From: Henricia sp. BOLD:AAB3569
Lineage: Eukaryota > Echinodermata > Asteroidea > Spinulosida > Echinasteridae
Reading direction: 5' to 3'
Assembly (NCBI GenBank): GCA_037783545.1
Contig: JBBELK010000329.1
Location: forward strand, 1,316,501 to 1,380,500
DNA length: 64,000 nt
Under the pieces are notes generated by a model, which was given only the letters and a program-made list of their open reading frames with translations, was not told where the DNA came from and searched no databases. Shown piece after piece: positions 37,901 to 42,083 of this stretch (position 1 is the stretch's first letter; every line of letters begins with the position of its first letter). Made by a program: the position numbers and the translations under genes.

Positions 37901-40900
37901 ACCTTTTTGCTTCCATATCGAAATGTCATTGTATATTTCCTGTTTTCTTTCCATGGATAGTATTTTGGGGACTCGGGTATTTTATACAATTGTTAGATTG
38001 AAACAAAATCAATTTTCTGGAAAAATCGGAACACACTCCCTTAAAAGCCACTGCACAATAAATAAAAATAGAGATAAAAAGGCTGTTTGAAATGCAGTAT
38101 CACACTTGCAGTTAAATTATCGGACTTTGTCTGAACATGTACTTTAAGATTCGTAACCGTAGCAGCACATGATCCTCGGAATACAAATATGTACATAGTA
38201 ATGCCGTTATCATGTCACATGCGCAGTGACATGGAGTGCCATTCCCTGGGTGTGCACTACTGAAAACGTTATTCAACAACGCGATTAATCAACACACAAT
38301 AACTTTGTGACCCGCGGCCTGGAAGCTGGGTCATTCAGTTAATGATTTGCCAACCACTTATACCTGTTTGTGATTCATTCGCAGCTGACAGTTGTTGCAG
38401 CTCTCCCACATAATCACAATTGAACTAAATTGTACACATCTAACGTGCAAATATGCATAATATGGAGTGGCTTTTTTCACAATAAATGCTAGCCCTGGCG
38501 TCAGGACGAGGGTCAACAAACTTTTTTGAAAATCAAAATTACAGGAACCTGACTTTGTCTGAAATGCTGCCTTCAATGCTGCATTTTGAAACACAAAATC
38601 ATCTCTGTCAGAAAACAAGGGCCAAAAATATATTTTGAAATTGGACTATATTTTCATCCTTTATCAGTTTTGGAAGTCCTTTTTAGGATCCAAAAGTCAC
38701 CCAATCTCAGACAGAATGAAAAAACAAATCACGACAGTTTATGAAGGAATATACCTGATTCATTGTCATATTTCACTATGTATACAGAAATGGTTTAGAG
38801 ATGAATTTAAAAACACGAGAAAATTGCAATGACCCGACTGGGATTTAAACCCAGATCCTTGGCATACATGGCCAACTGCTCTACCAACTGAGTTCGTGCT
38901 TGCCACTCTTTTTCCAACGGGGCAAATCCATGGGCAAATCCATGCCGACCAATTTAGCTACACTGATGGCCTATCGTGAAGAGAGGTCTTACCTCCATAG
39001 GGGGGGGGGGGGGGGGGGGGAAAATCCATGCCAACCCATTCACTGTAGAGGTCATTATTATTATGTATAATGGGGTAATTATAAAGAGAATAAGTGGCCA
39101 GTAAACAGAAATCTTTTCCTTCAATTCTTCATCAGGACTGACTGGAAACAGTTGATGGTCAACCATATGCTTTAATGTTGTGTTACAACATGAGGCCGTC
39201 CAAAGTTGTCAACATTTTCACGATTCTACAAAATTAGTATTTTTAAGAACCCTCTTTCCCCACCCCACCCAACCCCACCCAACCACCCCCCCCCCCCCCC
39301 CCACCCCCCCCCCCCCCCCACAATACATCCTGAGATCTCAGGGAATTTCCACTCTGCTAAGCAACGTTACAATGCCCTGAGGAAATCCACGCAAATCTGT
39401 GAAGTAAGGCGGCTAGAAGATGAAAGGCGAGGAAAGAACCACTTTGCCAACCTGATTCCCTGTGAACATGTTGACAACTTCGGACGGCCTCTATGCTAAA
39501 TAAATTCAACCATTTTTGTACACGGCAGTTTAGATCATAAGGCCTTTTCCCACTACCCACCTCCGACCCGGGTAACTTTTCTACCCGGGTAGTGGTAAAT
39601 AACCCGGGTTTCTTTTCACACGACAAGCGTTAACCCGGAGAAGCACTTACCCGGGTCGTCTCTTACACGGGTACAACAGCGACCCTTTTCCCACGGTATT
39701 TCTGCATGCGCACGTACCCGGGTACACCAATCAGCACAAATACCCAGAAACCATTGCGTGTGACAAAACGATCGATCGATCAGGCTGCGCGCGCACACAC
39801 AAACATGGCGGACGACACAGAAACATCGCTGGCAATTTTGCTGTTAATATTTCGCATGTTTAATAATATTTATCGATGTGTGCTTTGTCACTGGCCCCAC
39901 GCGTATTTTGTTGTACACTACCTTCAGAAGAGTACCAGTTTGACAGTGCCATTCAAGCGCGGGCGCACTTGCAACCTTTGACCCAATCATTACTGCGGCA
40001 AGAATTTAACTCGCTAAATAGCCTACCCGGGTAGGCTATTGTCGTCGTTTCCCACGACAAACGTTAACCCGGAGAATCGTCTCAAGGTCGCCGTTAACCC
40101 CGAGATTGGTGGGTTAACCCACCTCCCGAGCAGGGCTAGAAATTACCCGGGTTAAGTGGCATTTTTGGCCAGATAACCCGGGTAATTCGTAACCCCGAGA
40201 TTTGCCGTGGGAAACGAACCCTTAACCCGGGTAATCTCGGGGTTAAATTTTTCTGTTACCCGGGTTATCTCGGGGTTAAAGTGCCGTGGGAAAGGCCTAT
40301 AGAATCCTACCTGGCACAACTGTGGGAGAGTTGTCTGGGCTCTGTATGTATGTCAGAATCCGGTTCAGTTCATCCACTTCCATCACCAAAGTTCTCAAAG
40401 CTCTCATTGTCGTTTCGTTTGTCATGATCGTCTCCATATATCCCACTATCTTCGTCAATCTATAAATAGGGGCATCAGACAATTTAATCATATTGCCTAT
40501 TAAACCACTGTGCTTTAGTTTTCAGGGATCGATTTCACAAAAGTTAAGACGAGTTCAATGCGTCCTAATTCCCATACCAACGTCCCAAGATAAGAAGAGT
40601 GACCCTTCCTAAGACGCGTCTTAGCACTTTGTGAAATTGGCCCCAAGGCTTTTACAATGGTATTTGTGTTCACACTGGCTGGTAAAAACAGCTAGTGGCT
40701 TGGTGTGTTTTACAATATGGACAGGGCTTTCAAATCAACTAAACTGTTACAATTTCAACACAAATTCTCCTCAACTACTTGAAAGAAGCAAAAACGCTCA
40801 GATAGTCCCTACCCTGCATCTTGGAAGCTGTTGACATTCCCCTTGCCCTCGCTGTAGGTTTCATTGGAGTAGCACTTTCCCTCAAAGTCACAAAGTAGGG

Positions 40901-41773
40901 ACTGCAAAAAAGGTAGAAGTCCTCCAGATGGAAGTGCCTTGCTTGCATAATGACCTACAGAAACACAATCAGAAGAAATCATGATGATACTTGGGGCCGC
41001 CAAAGTTGTCAACATTTTCACAGTTCTACAGAGAGTAGTATTTTTCAAGACCCGCTCGCTCCCCCTGAAATACTACTTATCAGCTTTTTTTTGTCTCTAC
41101 CATGAAATGTCAACATTTTACAGTGCGTGTAAAGTTCTACGCAGCCTTTGACAAACCTCCCCCTTTCTACACTTTGTAGAACTGTGAAAATGAACGACCC
41201 CTCACAGTTGGAATCAGAATTTGAATTGTCCCAGAGTCAAAATTTAACGTGATTCATCCTTTTTCTGTCAGAGAAAACTAGGACATAACTTGAGGTCCAT
41301 ATCAACTATAATTTCAGAGACCGAGTCCGTACTTGAATACTGCATGCTTGTTTTTTCTGCACATCATTTATGCAATTTTTTTTCATAATTATTCTTTTAT
41401 GATTGAATGGCAAATTAAAACTAGAATTTTTCAATTCTGTTACAAATGAAGAACTGAGCATTTTAAAAAAGTAGAATGAAAGTACTTACATTCTCCTTCA
41501 ATTATAGGCATCTGGGAACGTCTGACAAGTGCAACGACGATAAACAGAAGAGCTGGCCAAATTAACTCAACAATGAGGCGGACCTGTTGGTTGAAAAATA
41601 CATTTTGATTGGTTACAAAAATACTGACTGATAAATTCATTTTATAATTAAATCCCAACTCGCCAAATGTTTATTTCTCTACAAAATTCGAAGACGGGCA
41701 CACTTACCTTTTGCCTCCGTTGAATTGTTGCATTTTTCCACGTCAAAAGCCACAGTTGCGAAAAGAATCCCAT
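4721..41773 (-). CDS. ABCA-subfamily ABC transporter, ABCA1/ABCA4/ABCA7 type (5'-complete, 3' end outside window)
   Basis: Full-size ABCA proteins are membrane lipid exporters or flippases with two TMD-NBD halves and large extracellular domains. Seen here: 27 GT-AG exons from ATG 41773 to a donor at 4721, all in phase, 4342 nt or about 1447 residues. Order: TM1 (about 23-43), extracellular domain 1 (about 45-590), TMD1 helices (about 590-800), NBD1 with Walker [10 protein letters not shown] (894-902), Q-loop CPQHN (Q941), signature [10 protein letters not shown] (993-1002), Walker B MVILDEP (1013-1019), H-loop STHHMDEAD (H1049/H1050), then the [10 protein letters not shown] block and a Ser/Arg-rich linker. 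TMD2 and NBD2 are not in the window, so gene length cannot be judged. The signature has K where vertebrate ABCA NBD1 usually has Q. Linker exon 26/27 is tandemly duplicated. Orthology among ABCA1, A4 and A7 cannot be settled. Span includes introns. Confidence 0.95.
4949..5094. mobile_element. TIR element, family E, copy in duplication A
   Basis: About 145 bp, ending GGGTCTATA, with CCGGCGGCCATGGCAGGGGG and the complementary CCCCCTGTCATGGCCGCC as inverted repeats. Other copies: 7599-7739, 10672-10823, 43662-43797, 60081-60228. It ends about 30 bases upstream of exon 27's acceptor. Confidence 0.75.
7372..7563 (-). CDS. ABCA transporter exon 26, linker exon copy B (192 nt)
   Basis: Acceptor CATAATGCCAG, donor AATG|GTTAGT, phase 1-1. 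Encodes [20 protein letters not shown] then [20 protein letters not shown] and [20 protein letters not shown]. It is one of two near-identical copies in the tandem duplication; this one lacks two codons (ET) present in copy A. The acceptor has a poor polypyrimidine tract. Including it keeps the frame. Homology is limited to being a post-NBD1 linker. Confidence 0.75.
7599..7739. mobile_element. TIR element, family E, copy in duplication B
   Basis: Duplicated together with exon copy B; identical architecture to 4949-5094, again about 35 bases upstream of the exon acceptor. Confidence 0.75.
8195..8420 (-). CDS. ABCA transporter exon 25 (residues 1243-1318), Ser/Arg-rich linker
   Basis: Acceptor TTCGTTCTGTAG, donor GAAG|GTATTA. 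Starts [10 protein letters not shown], continuing the LEE-(I/V)FLKV motif, then becomes a basic and Ser-rich linker ([33 protein letters not shown]). RRSRS and KRRSY are possible kinase sites. The breakpoint of the 2.65-kb tandem duplication is about 4 bases beyond the donor. Confidence 0.9.
8974..9347 (+). mobile_element. tRNA-derived SINE, family A, with (AAT)n tail
   Basis: Head has pol III A-box-like GTGGCCGAGCGGTTTAGA and B-box GGTTCGAACCT; body contains CCCTTGGGCAAGGCACTCAA and TCCTTCGGAAGGGATGTAAA; tail is (AAT)n. A nearly identical copy is at 24569-24935 and an inverted body fragment at 22478-22640. Confidence 0.85.
9348..10409. other. Intron 24 interior, no exon seen
   Basis: Lies between ABCA exons 25 and 24. 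Contains repeated CTACCTCCGG motifs near 9345-9490 that could form a small hairpin element; no exon-like frame was supported. Confidence 0.4.
10410..10637. mobile_element. TIR element, family D (inverted copy)
   Basis: Begins AATTGACCACTCTCACAGGC and ends GAGAGTGATCAAT, with CACGCGTGCGTG inside, the reverse complement layout of 1410-1632. Confidence 0.7.
10672..10823. mobile_element. TIR element, family E
   Basis: GTCTATAGACTCTTTGCATG at the left and GCAAAGGGTCTATA at the right enclose GCATGAGTAGGCACTTTGTA. It ends 29 bases from the exon 24 donor. Confidence 0.75.
10853..11070 (-). CDS. ABCA transporter exon 24 (residues 1170-1242)
   Basis: Acceptor TTTCCCATCCAG, donor GAG|GTTGGT. Encodes [40 protein letters not shown] and [17 protein letters not shown] and FGIS-T-LEE are hallmark motifs after NBD1 in ABCA1/A4. 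Confidence 0.94.
11531..11597 (-). CDS. ABCA transporter exon 23 (residues 1148-1170)
   Basis: Short 67-nt exon, acceptor TTTTTTTACAG, donor CCCG|GTGAGT. Encodes [20 protein letters not shown]. No clear homology; supported by strong splice sites and phase matching both neighbours. Confidence 0.75.
11738..12405. mobile_element. TIR element carrying a 41-bp minisatellite
   Basis: Ends are inverted: CCCATTCATACTAGAGAAAT at the left, ATTTCTCTAGTGAGAATGGG at the right. The interior holds nine copies of a 41-bp repeat and further GAAG/CTTC-rich half-sites. It sits in ABCA intron 22. Confidence 0.85.
11784..12157. repeat. Minisatellite, 41-bp unit x 9
   Basis: The unit GACGAAGAGATTTCCTAATG + AGAACGCACACCTCTTCATT + T recurs at 41-base steps (core ATTTCCTAATGAGAACGC at 11789, 11830, 11871 and onward to 12117) with only C/T and A/G changes. 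The unit resembles the element's own terminus. Confidence 0.95.
12464..12783 (-). CDS. ABCA transporter exon 22 (residues 1041-1147), NBD1 H-loop and post-NBD segment
   Basis: Acceptor TCTTTACCAAG, donor AAAG|GTGGGT. Encodes [19 protein letters not shown] then [20 protein letters not shown] and GAGYYLVL. The second half ([15 protein letters not shown] onward) is a Pro/Lys-rich linker without obvious homology. Confidence 0.95.
12883..12957 (-). mobile_element. tRNA-like SINE head fragment
   Basis: The reverse strand reads CCAGCCCAGCTGGTAGAGCG and GGGTTCGAATCCCGA, tRNA A- and B-box-like. It is continuous with a dispersed repeat (12950-13190) also seen at 18530-18780 and 46375-46990. The cloverleaf is incomplete, so it is not called as a tRNA gene. 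Confidence 0.55.
12950..13190. repeat. Dispersed repeat N, copy 1
   Basis: Shares GAGGATGAGTCAAGCTATGA, GGGTGTGTTTGCA and TATTACTCCTCAGAGCTTTT with 18530-18780 and, inverted, with 46375-46990. Confidence 0.7.
13225..13296 (-). pseudogene. Decayed tandem copy of the ABCA Walker B exon
   Basis: The minus strand reads [18 protein letters not shown] then KLQRR and a GAAG|GTATGT donor, paralogous to the second half of exon 21. Compared with the exon it has lost the 5' half and acceptor, has P-to-T and D-to-E changes in the D-loop, and has an internal deletion of about 20 nt in place of IWELLSN. The intronic flank TTTTGTGAC next to the donor is duplicated as well. It is a non-functional exon relic. 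Confidence 0.85.
13375..13512 (-). CDS. ABCA transporter exon 21 (residues 995-1041), NBD1 signature and Walker B
   Basis: Acceptor GTTTTCCTAG, donor GAAG|GTACGT. Encodes [18 protein letters not shown] then [20 protein letters not shown]. Walker B aspartate, catalytic glutamate and D-loop are present. A decayed copy lies about 80 bp downstream in the intron. Confidence 0.96.
13851..13990 (-). CDS. ABCA transporter exon 20 (residues 948-995), NBD1 helical subdomain
   Basis: Acceptor AATTTTCCAG, donor CTG|GTAAGT. Encodes [20 protein letters not shown] and ends in LVDSLSG, the first half of the signature motif. Confidence 0.95.
14094..14444 (+). mobile_element. tRNA-derived SINE, family C
   Basis: Head CACCATGGCAGAGTGGTGTG and GGTTTCAAACC (A- and B-box-like), body CTCTTGGGCAAGGCACTTTG, tail (ATT)n. 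Related to families A and B through the GGGCAAGGCACTT core. Confidence 0.7.
14449..14603. mobile_element. Hairpin element enclosing a tRNA-like sequence
   Basis: AATTTAGAAACACGAGAAAA at the left and its complement (TTTGTCGTGTTTCTAAATT) at the right enclose a 72-nt tRNA-like sequence on the minus strand (14476-14547). A second copy with a damaged B-box is at about 38806-38900. Confidence 0.7.
14476..14547 (-). tRNA. tRNA-like sequence (probably SINE/MITE-borne, not a working tRNA)
   Basis: 72 nt on the minus strand: 5' GCCCAGA pairs with 3' TCGGGGC except one position, D-arm GCTC/GAGC, anticodon stem TTGGC/GCCAA with loop CAAGAAT, T-arm CTGGGTTCGAATCCCAG. Position 33 is not T in this fold and it is trapped between inverted repeats with a second decayed copy in the window, so it is more likely a mobile-element head than a functional gene. 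Confidence 0.3.
14668..15120. mobile_element. TIR element with ATTAGGG motifs
   Basis: GGGGCGACACTTTGTGTGTA at the left and CACACGATTTGTCGCCCTAT at the right form imperfect inverted repeats; interior AGACCTAATAAAAATGGTTC resembles 61680-61850 at the other end of the window. Confidence 0.6.
15528..15659 (-). CDS. ABCA transporter exon 19 (residues 904-948), NBD1 Q-loop
   Basis: Acceptor CGTTTCTAG, donor ACAG|GTAGGG. Encodes [20 protein letters not shown] then the Q-loop segment [12 protein letters not shown]. Confidence 0.95.
16318..16495 (-). CDS. ABCA transporter exon 18 (residues 845-904), NBD1 Walker A
   Basis: Acceptor TACACCCAATAG, donor CCAT|GTAAGT. Encodes [20 protein letters not shown], then [20 protein letters not shown]. 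The A-loop region and Walker A are intact and match ABCA1. Confidence 0.96.
16798..16924. mobile_element. Snap-back (hairpin) tRNA-SINE
   Basis: The SINE tail GGGAAATCTGGAAGCAGTGA appears as an inverted repeat on both sides of a tRNA-like core (GGGATTCGAACCGCGGACAT). The linear form of the same SINE is at 53339-53540. Confidence 0.75.
17080..17112. repeat. Poly-C homopolymer tract
   Basis: A run of more than 20 C with a few T. Its length here may not be reliable in assembly. It is about 30 bases inside the intron after ABCA exon 17. Confidence 0.8.
17145..17264 (-). CDS. ABCA transporter exon 17 (residues 805-845)
   Basis: Acceptor TTTTTTTTTGCAG, donor ACAG|GTACAG. Encodes [20 protein letters not shown] then a short acidic linker; YGIPRPWYF-SYWFG precedes NBD1 in all ABCA1-like proteins. 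A poly-C tract (about 17080-17112) lies just inside the next intron. Confidence 0.94.
17798..18005 (-). CDS. ABCA transporter exon 16 (residues 736-805), TMD1 end
   Basis: Acceptor CTTCATTGCAG, donor CAG|GTATGT. Encodes [19 protein letters not shown] and later [20 protein letters not shown], equal to the AFGFGCEYF and LYGVMTWYIE helices of vertebrate proteins. Confidence 0.95.
18530..18780. repeat. Dispersed repeat N, copy 2 (empty-site reference)
   Basis: Contains CCTATCAATTGAGGGTGTGT uninterrupted, the site that is split by a 404-bp insertion in the inverted copy at 46375-46990. It also has local repeats of GCAGTTTTGGG. Confidence 0.75.
19206..19427 (-). CDS. ABCA transporter exon 15 (residues 662-735), TMD1
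   Basis: Acceptor CTTTTACTCAG, donor TTG|GTATGT. Encodes [20 protein letters not shown] then [23 protein letters not shown] is nearly invariant in ABCA1/A4/A7. Confidence 0.95.
19616..19950 (+). mobile_element. tRNA-derived SINE, family B, with (ATT)n tail
   Basis: Head GGAGCGCGTGTGGTCTAGTG with B-box GGTTTGAGCCCC, body TGGGCAAGGCACTTAATCCC and CCTGATGGCAGCGGTAATAA, tail (ATT)n. Inverted copy at 46030-46361; partial copy at 29766-30010. Confidence 0.85.
19951..20092. mobile_element. Hairpin element enclosing a tRNA B-box fragment
   Basis: CTCGGTGCTTTTCCAAGACA and its exact complement at the right end form arms of about 42 bp around GGTCGTGGGTTCGATTCCCA. A half copy of the family is at about 49270-49390. 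Confidence 0.75.
20666..20888 (-). CDS. ABCA transporter exon 14 (residues 587-661), TMD1
   Basis: Acceptor TTTCGTCAG, donor AAG|GTACTG. Encodes two membrane helices around the conserved intracellular loop [20 protein letters not shown], the coupling-helix region of ABCA TMD1, then [20 protein letters not shown]. Confidence 0.95.
21206..21385 (-). CDS. ABCA transporter exon 13 (residues 527-587)
   Basis: Acceptor GTTTGTAG, donor GATAA|GTGAGT. Encodes [20 protein letters not shown] then [19 protein letters not shown] and [14 protein letters not shown]. The human counterpart is YWDPGPRADP and QQMPYPCYVDD at the end of extracellular domain 1. Confidence 0.94.
21423..21753. mobile_element. TIR element, family F, with a G-rich minisatellite
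   Basis: GGGGCTGTCCAAAGTTGTCA at the left and its near complement at the right. Other copies: 39192-39491 and 40993-41212. The interior has about five 30-bp GGAAGGGGG-rich repeats (21470-21617). Confidence 0.85.
21470..21617. repeat. Minisatellite, about 30-bp unit x 5
   Basis: Unit GGTCGAGGGCCGCGTAGGAA + GGGGGAAGGG repeated in tandem with small G-length changes. Reverse-strand reading gives spurious Pro-rich frames. Confidence 0.9.
22478..22640 (-). mobile_element. SINE family A body fragment
   Basis: The reverse strand reads GTGCCCTTGAGCAAGGCACT, TTGGTCCAG and GGTGTCTCTGGCCATC, as in the family A body. Head and tail are missing. Confidence 0.7.
22717..22834 (-). CDS. ABCA transporter exon 12 (residues 488-527)
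   Basis: Acceptor TTTGTTTAG, donor AC|GTAAGT. Encodes [20 protein letters not shown] then [29 protein letters not shown] is the conserved ABCA1/A4 motif. Confidence 0.93.
23272..23492. mobile_element. TIR element, family G
   Basis: CATCCGCCATAACTAGGGGC at the left and AATGGCGGACATG at the right, with inner inverted blocks CATCCAGTGCCATGAACTG and CAGTTCATGGCAGTGGATGG. Related copy at 47911-48158. It ends about 56 bases from the exon 11 donor. Confidence 0.75.
23548..23641 (-). CDS. ABCA transporter exon 11 (residues 457-488)
   Basis: Acceptor TTTACCAACAG, donor GGAG|GTAAAT. Encodes [20 protein letters not shown] then [17 protein letters not shown] and FWG are conserved with ABCA1 (CVNLNKLEP, FWAG). 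The preceding intron 10 is 5.9 kb and TE-filled. Confidence 0.92.
23658..24560. repeat. Interrupted tandem array of about 103-bp units
   Basis: Unit starts TTGTTTGATTCGACTCAGGA and includes CAGGGTGATTCACTCT and CAAGGCATGTACACAGAAAT; occurrences near 23658, 23761, 24419 and 24486. The array is broken by an inverted SINE (about 23795-23985) and a hairpin TIR element (23992-24417). Confidence 0.75.
23992..24417. mobile_element. TIR element with about 95-bp inverted ends
   Basis: TAGCCTTTGTTAAGGCCTCA at the left and its complement at the right. Arms continue with GTGAGTCGCGCACCAGAA and CGCCACCATGCGAC. The left arm itself ends in a complementary TAGCTGTGAGGCCTT, so arms can fold alone. Confidence 0.8.
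24569..24935 (+). mobile_element. tRNA-derived SINE, family A
   Basis: Same head, body and AAT tail as 8974-9347, with about 5% differences. Inserted in an array of 103-bp repeats, next to a motif CAAGGCCTCGTGGGG. Confidence 0.85.
25468..26680 (+). repeat. Dispersed repeat M, copy 2, with conserved small ORF
   Basis: About 1.2 kb, inverted copy of 2495-3380. The homologous open frame starts at 25512 ([20 protein letters not shown]) and runs 118 codons. No known transposase motif was recognised in it. Confidence 0.7.
26896..27648. mobile_element. TIR element (about 750 bp)
   Basis: TTAAAGGTACACACCGGCC at the left and GCCGGTGTGTTCCTTTAA at the right. It lies in ABCA intron 10. No coding potential recognised. 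Confidence 0.7.
27648..28157. mobile_element. TIR element (about 510 bp)
   Basis: Begins AAAGGCCCAGTGGATCATTT and ends AGATCATCTACAGGGCCTTT. It abuts the preceding TIR element directly, sharing the TTTAAAGG junction. Confidence 0.65.
28158..28998. other. Intron 10 interior, no exon seen
   Basis: AT-rich sequence with TACATGT-type motifs and three spaced occurrences of GAAATGCGAGTGACG (about 28433, 28615 and 28794). No exon-like frame. Confidence 0.4.
28999..29517. mobile_element. TIR element with GAGCTCGGG repeats
   Basis: ACCCTGTTTATACTTGATCC at the left and its imperfect complement GGGACCAGTGTAAACATGGT at the right. The interior (29023-29220) has an 18- to 19-bp repeat CACCGAGCTCGGGCTCGAA, itself palindromic around GAGCTC. 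Confidence 0.75.
29537..29734 (-). CDS. ABCA transporter exon 10 (residues 391-456)
   Basis: Acceptor TTATTTTTGCAG, donor GAA|GTAAGA, phase 0-0. Encodes [20 protein letters not shown] and continues to [15 protein letters not shown], matching the human region ahead of the ECVNLNK motif. Confidence 0.88.
30118..30234 (-). CDS. ABCA transporter exon 9 (residues 352-390)
   Basis: Acceptor TTTTTTTCAG, donor ATT|GTGAGT, phase 0-0. Encodes [20 protein letters not shown] then [19 protein letters not shown], extracellular domain 1 sequence following the ILYTPD motif. Confidence 0.88.
30441..30941. mobile_element. TIR element with about 45-bp near-perfect TIRs, likely TAA target duplication
   Basis: Left end GGCGCGAGGTCAAAATTGAA continues to ACCGGT; the right end is its complement over about 45 bp. 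TAA flanks both ends, the 3-bp TWA duplication expected of PIF/Harbinger-type transposition. Confidence 0.8.
31172..32102. mobile_element. Mariner-type non-autonomous element (930 bp)
   Basis: TACAGTAAACCTCGGATAAG at the left and CTTATGCAAGGTTTACTGTA at the right, with internal repeats of ATCCGACTTA. A TA target and CAGT terminus are typical of Tc1/mariner-derived MITEs. No transposase frame is left. Confidence 0.8.
32202..32335 (-). CDS. ABCA transporter exon 8 (residues 307-351)
   Basis: Acceptor CGTTATTATAG, donor GAG|GTAAAT. Encodes [20 protein letters not shown] then [20 protein letters not shown]. The IWK-LKP-GKILYTPD-PATR motif of ABCA1/A4 is clearly recognisable. Confidence 0.93.
33048..33205. 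mobile_element. Hairpin MITE (about 158 bp)
   Basis: AATACAACATGGTTTCAGGG and its near complement at the right fold into arms of about 75 bp around CTCGGCTTGCATCTCGGG. It sits 45 bases below the exon 7 donor. Confidence 0.75.
33251..33527 (-). CDS. ABCA transporter exon 7 (residues 215-307)
   Basis: Acceptor GTCTATTTCAG, donor AGTG|GTACAT. Encodes [20 protein letters not shown] then [10 protein letters not shown], followed by a Thr/Glu/Asp-rich linker. It corresponds to the human segment preceding VCGHPEGGG. The hydrophilic second half has no obvious relative. Confidence 0.85.
33635..33953. mobile_element. TIR element, family J, containing an 88-bp insertion
   Basis: Related to 60989-61235 (TIR GGGTCTTTCTATAAATTAGG). 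At 33772-33859 it carries an 88-bp insertion flanked by TTAA, absent from the other copy. Confidence 0.75.
33772..33859. mobile_element. 88-bp insertion with TTAA target duplication
   Basis: Begins GTCTCTCACGCG, ends CGCATGAGAGAG (inverted with two mismatches), flanked by TTAA on both sides. The homologous uninterrupted site at about 61147 reads TATTTAAAGAATG with one TTAA. TTAA is the signature target of piggyBac-type transposition. Confidence 0.7.
34424..34492 (-). CDS. ABCA transporter exon 6 (residues 192-214)
   Basis: Acceptor ATTATTTTCCAG, donor CAG|GTAAAT; 69 nt encoding [20 protein letters not shown] then SQQ. Sequence similarity is weak; it is supported by good splice sites and phase 0 at both ends. 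Confidence 0.75.
35139..35365. mobile_element. TIR element, family D
   Basis: ATTGATCACGTTCAAATGAC at the left and GAACGTGATCAAT at the right; the interior matches 1410-1632. It directly abuts family C at 35364. Confidence 0.75.
35364..36336. mobile_element. TIR element, family C, copy 2, with a nested hairpin insertion
   Basis: Same family as 747-1296 (CCAGTAAGCTCCGCCCATTT at the left, ACTGGATCGGTCTAT at the right). The extra length is a hairpin element at 35553-35936. Confidence 0.8.
35553..35936. mobile_element. Hairpin element nested in family C
   Basis: Long inverted arms: ACGCTAATGGGCCTATTTGA and its complement near 35920, continuing inward through AAGTCAATAATTCCTTTCAG for about 150 bp each. 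The uninterrupted family C copy at about 912 shows the empty site GAGGCCTAGCCGG. Confidence 0.85.
36654..36803. mobile_element. TIR element, family H (about 150 bp)
   Basis: TATAGACCATATCGAATAGC at the left, GCAGCTATTCGATAGGGTCT at the right. Copies at 43085-43239 and 50698-50842. It ends 29 bases from the exon 5 donor. Confidence 0.85.
36832..36953 (-). CDS. ABCA transporter exon 5 (residues 151-191)
   Basis: Acceptor CCAATTCAG; donor ATT|GTGGGT is weak. Encodes [20 protein letters not shown] then [20 protein letters not shown], resembling the ETLTLFL and ETFSGFL segment of vertebrate ABCA4 and ABCA1. Phases on both sides fit exons 4 and 6. Confidence 0.85.
36996..38799. other. Intron 4 interior, mostly unassigned
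   Basis: AT-rich ABCA intron sequence. An exon-like open minus-strand frame with a good acceptor at 37227 (reading [19 protein letters not shown]) lacks a donor and is out of phase with exons 4 and 5, so it was not called. Confidence 0.4.
39192..39491. mobile_element. TIR element, family F, with poly-C interior
   Basis: GAGGCCGTCCAAAGTTGTCA at the left and GTTGACAACTTCGGACGGCC at the right. The interior contains long C-runs (39283-39320); a 23-G run at 38999-39021 lies nearby. Confidence 0.8.
39539..40300. mobile_element. TIR element rich in ACCCGGGT/TTAACCCGGG palindromes (760 bp)
   Basis: AAGGCCTTTTCCCACTACCC at the left and CCGTGGGAAAGGCCTAT at the right. More than ten (A/T)ACCCGGGT(A/T)-type palindromic motifs cluster in both halves. 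Its end is 9 bases inside the intron after ABCA exon 4. Confidence 0.8.
40311..40459 (-). CDS. ABCA transporter exon 4 (residues 101-151)
   Basis: Acceptor TATTTATAG, donor CCAG|GTAGGA. Encodes [18 protein letters not shown] then [20 protein letters not shown], the helical part of extracellular domain 1 (human LRTLQQI region). A 760-bp TIR element ends about 9 bases inside the following intron. Confidence 0.88.
40525..40644. mobile_element. TIR element H-unit (solo copy)
   Basis: GGATCGATTTCACAAAAGTT at the left and CTTTGTGAAATTGGCCC at the right, enclosing GTCCCAAGATAAGAAGAGTG. The same unit flanks the 69-bp satellite at 44.2-44.5 kb and 62.0-63.7 kb. Confidence 0.8.
40813..40954 (-). CDS. 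ABCA transporter exon 3 (residues 54-101), extracellular domain 1
   Basis: Acceptor GTTTCTGTAG, donor GCAGG|GTAGGG. Encodes [20 protein letters not shown] then [19 protein letters not shown]; aligns with human CHFPNKAMPSAG-LPW and its cysteine pattern. NETYS is a possible N-glycosylation site. Confidence 0.92.
40993..41212. mobile_element. TIR element, family F
   Basis: GGGGCCGCCAAAGTTGTCAA at the left and GAACTGTGAAAATGAACGAC at the right; lies between exons 3 and 2 of the ABCA gene. Confidence 0.75.
41490..41583 (-). CDS. ABCA transporter exon 2, TM1 (residues 23-54)
   Basis: Acceptor CAACCAACAG, donor GAAT|GTAAGT. Encodes [20 protein letters not shown] then [11 protein letters not shown], the first membrane helix with the conserved VELIWP motif. 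Confidence 0.93.
41708..41773 (-). CDS. ABCA transporter exon 1 (residues 1-22)
   Basis: ATG start; encodes [20 protein letters not shown] then QK, matching the ABCA1/ABCA4 N-terminal cytoplasmic motif (QL-LLLWKN-T-RRRQ). Donor AAAAG|GTAAGT, phase 0. It starts 4.1 kb downstream of the SNRPA1 stop; an untranslated first exon may lie in between. Confidence 0.93.
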
Positions 41774-42083
41774 GTTTTCTGCAACAAATTAGAAATTTAA
41801 AAATTAAAATTGATTGTATCAATTATAATTTTTAAACAATTGATTAAACTGGACTGCAGCAATGGTATTTTATGGTCACAAATTTGTTGAAATTACATTA
41901 TTATCAAAGTTCACCATCTTGATAACTCGCATGAGACTTGTGCTTGTAAGCTCAACAAACAACTGAACCTTTTAAAAAGTTGACAATCCATTAAAAATAT
42001 GTCCCCACTTCTTCATTTTAACATTCTTAACTAAAGTTACTCAAATAATAAGTCAGCAACTGGAATCTTTAGCAGTACATATA

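Noticed and set aside
38954..39166. Minus-strand frame starting [20 protein letters not shown] with a hydrophobic stretch
   Set aside because: Runs into a poly-G homopolymer, has no matching splice sites in phase with the ABCA exons, and no homology.
39001..39320. Homopolymer G and C runs as possible functional elements
   Set aside because: Long mononucleotide runs are common assembly-sensitive microsatellites; no additional signal supports a function.
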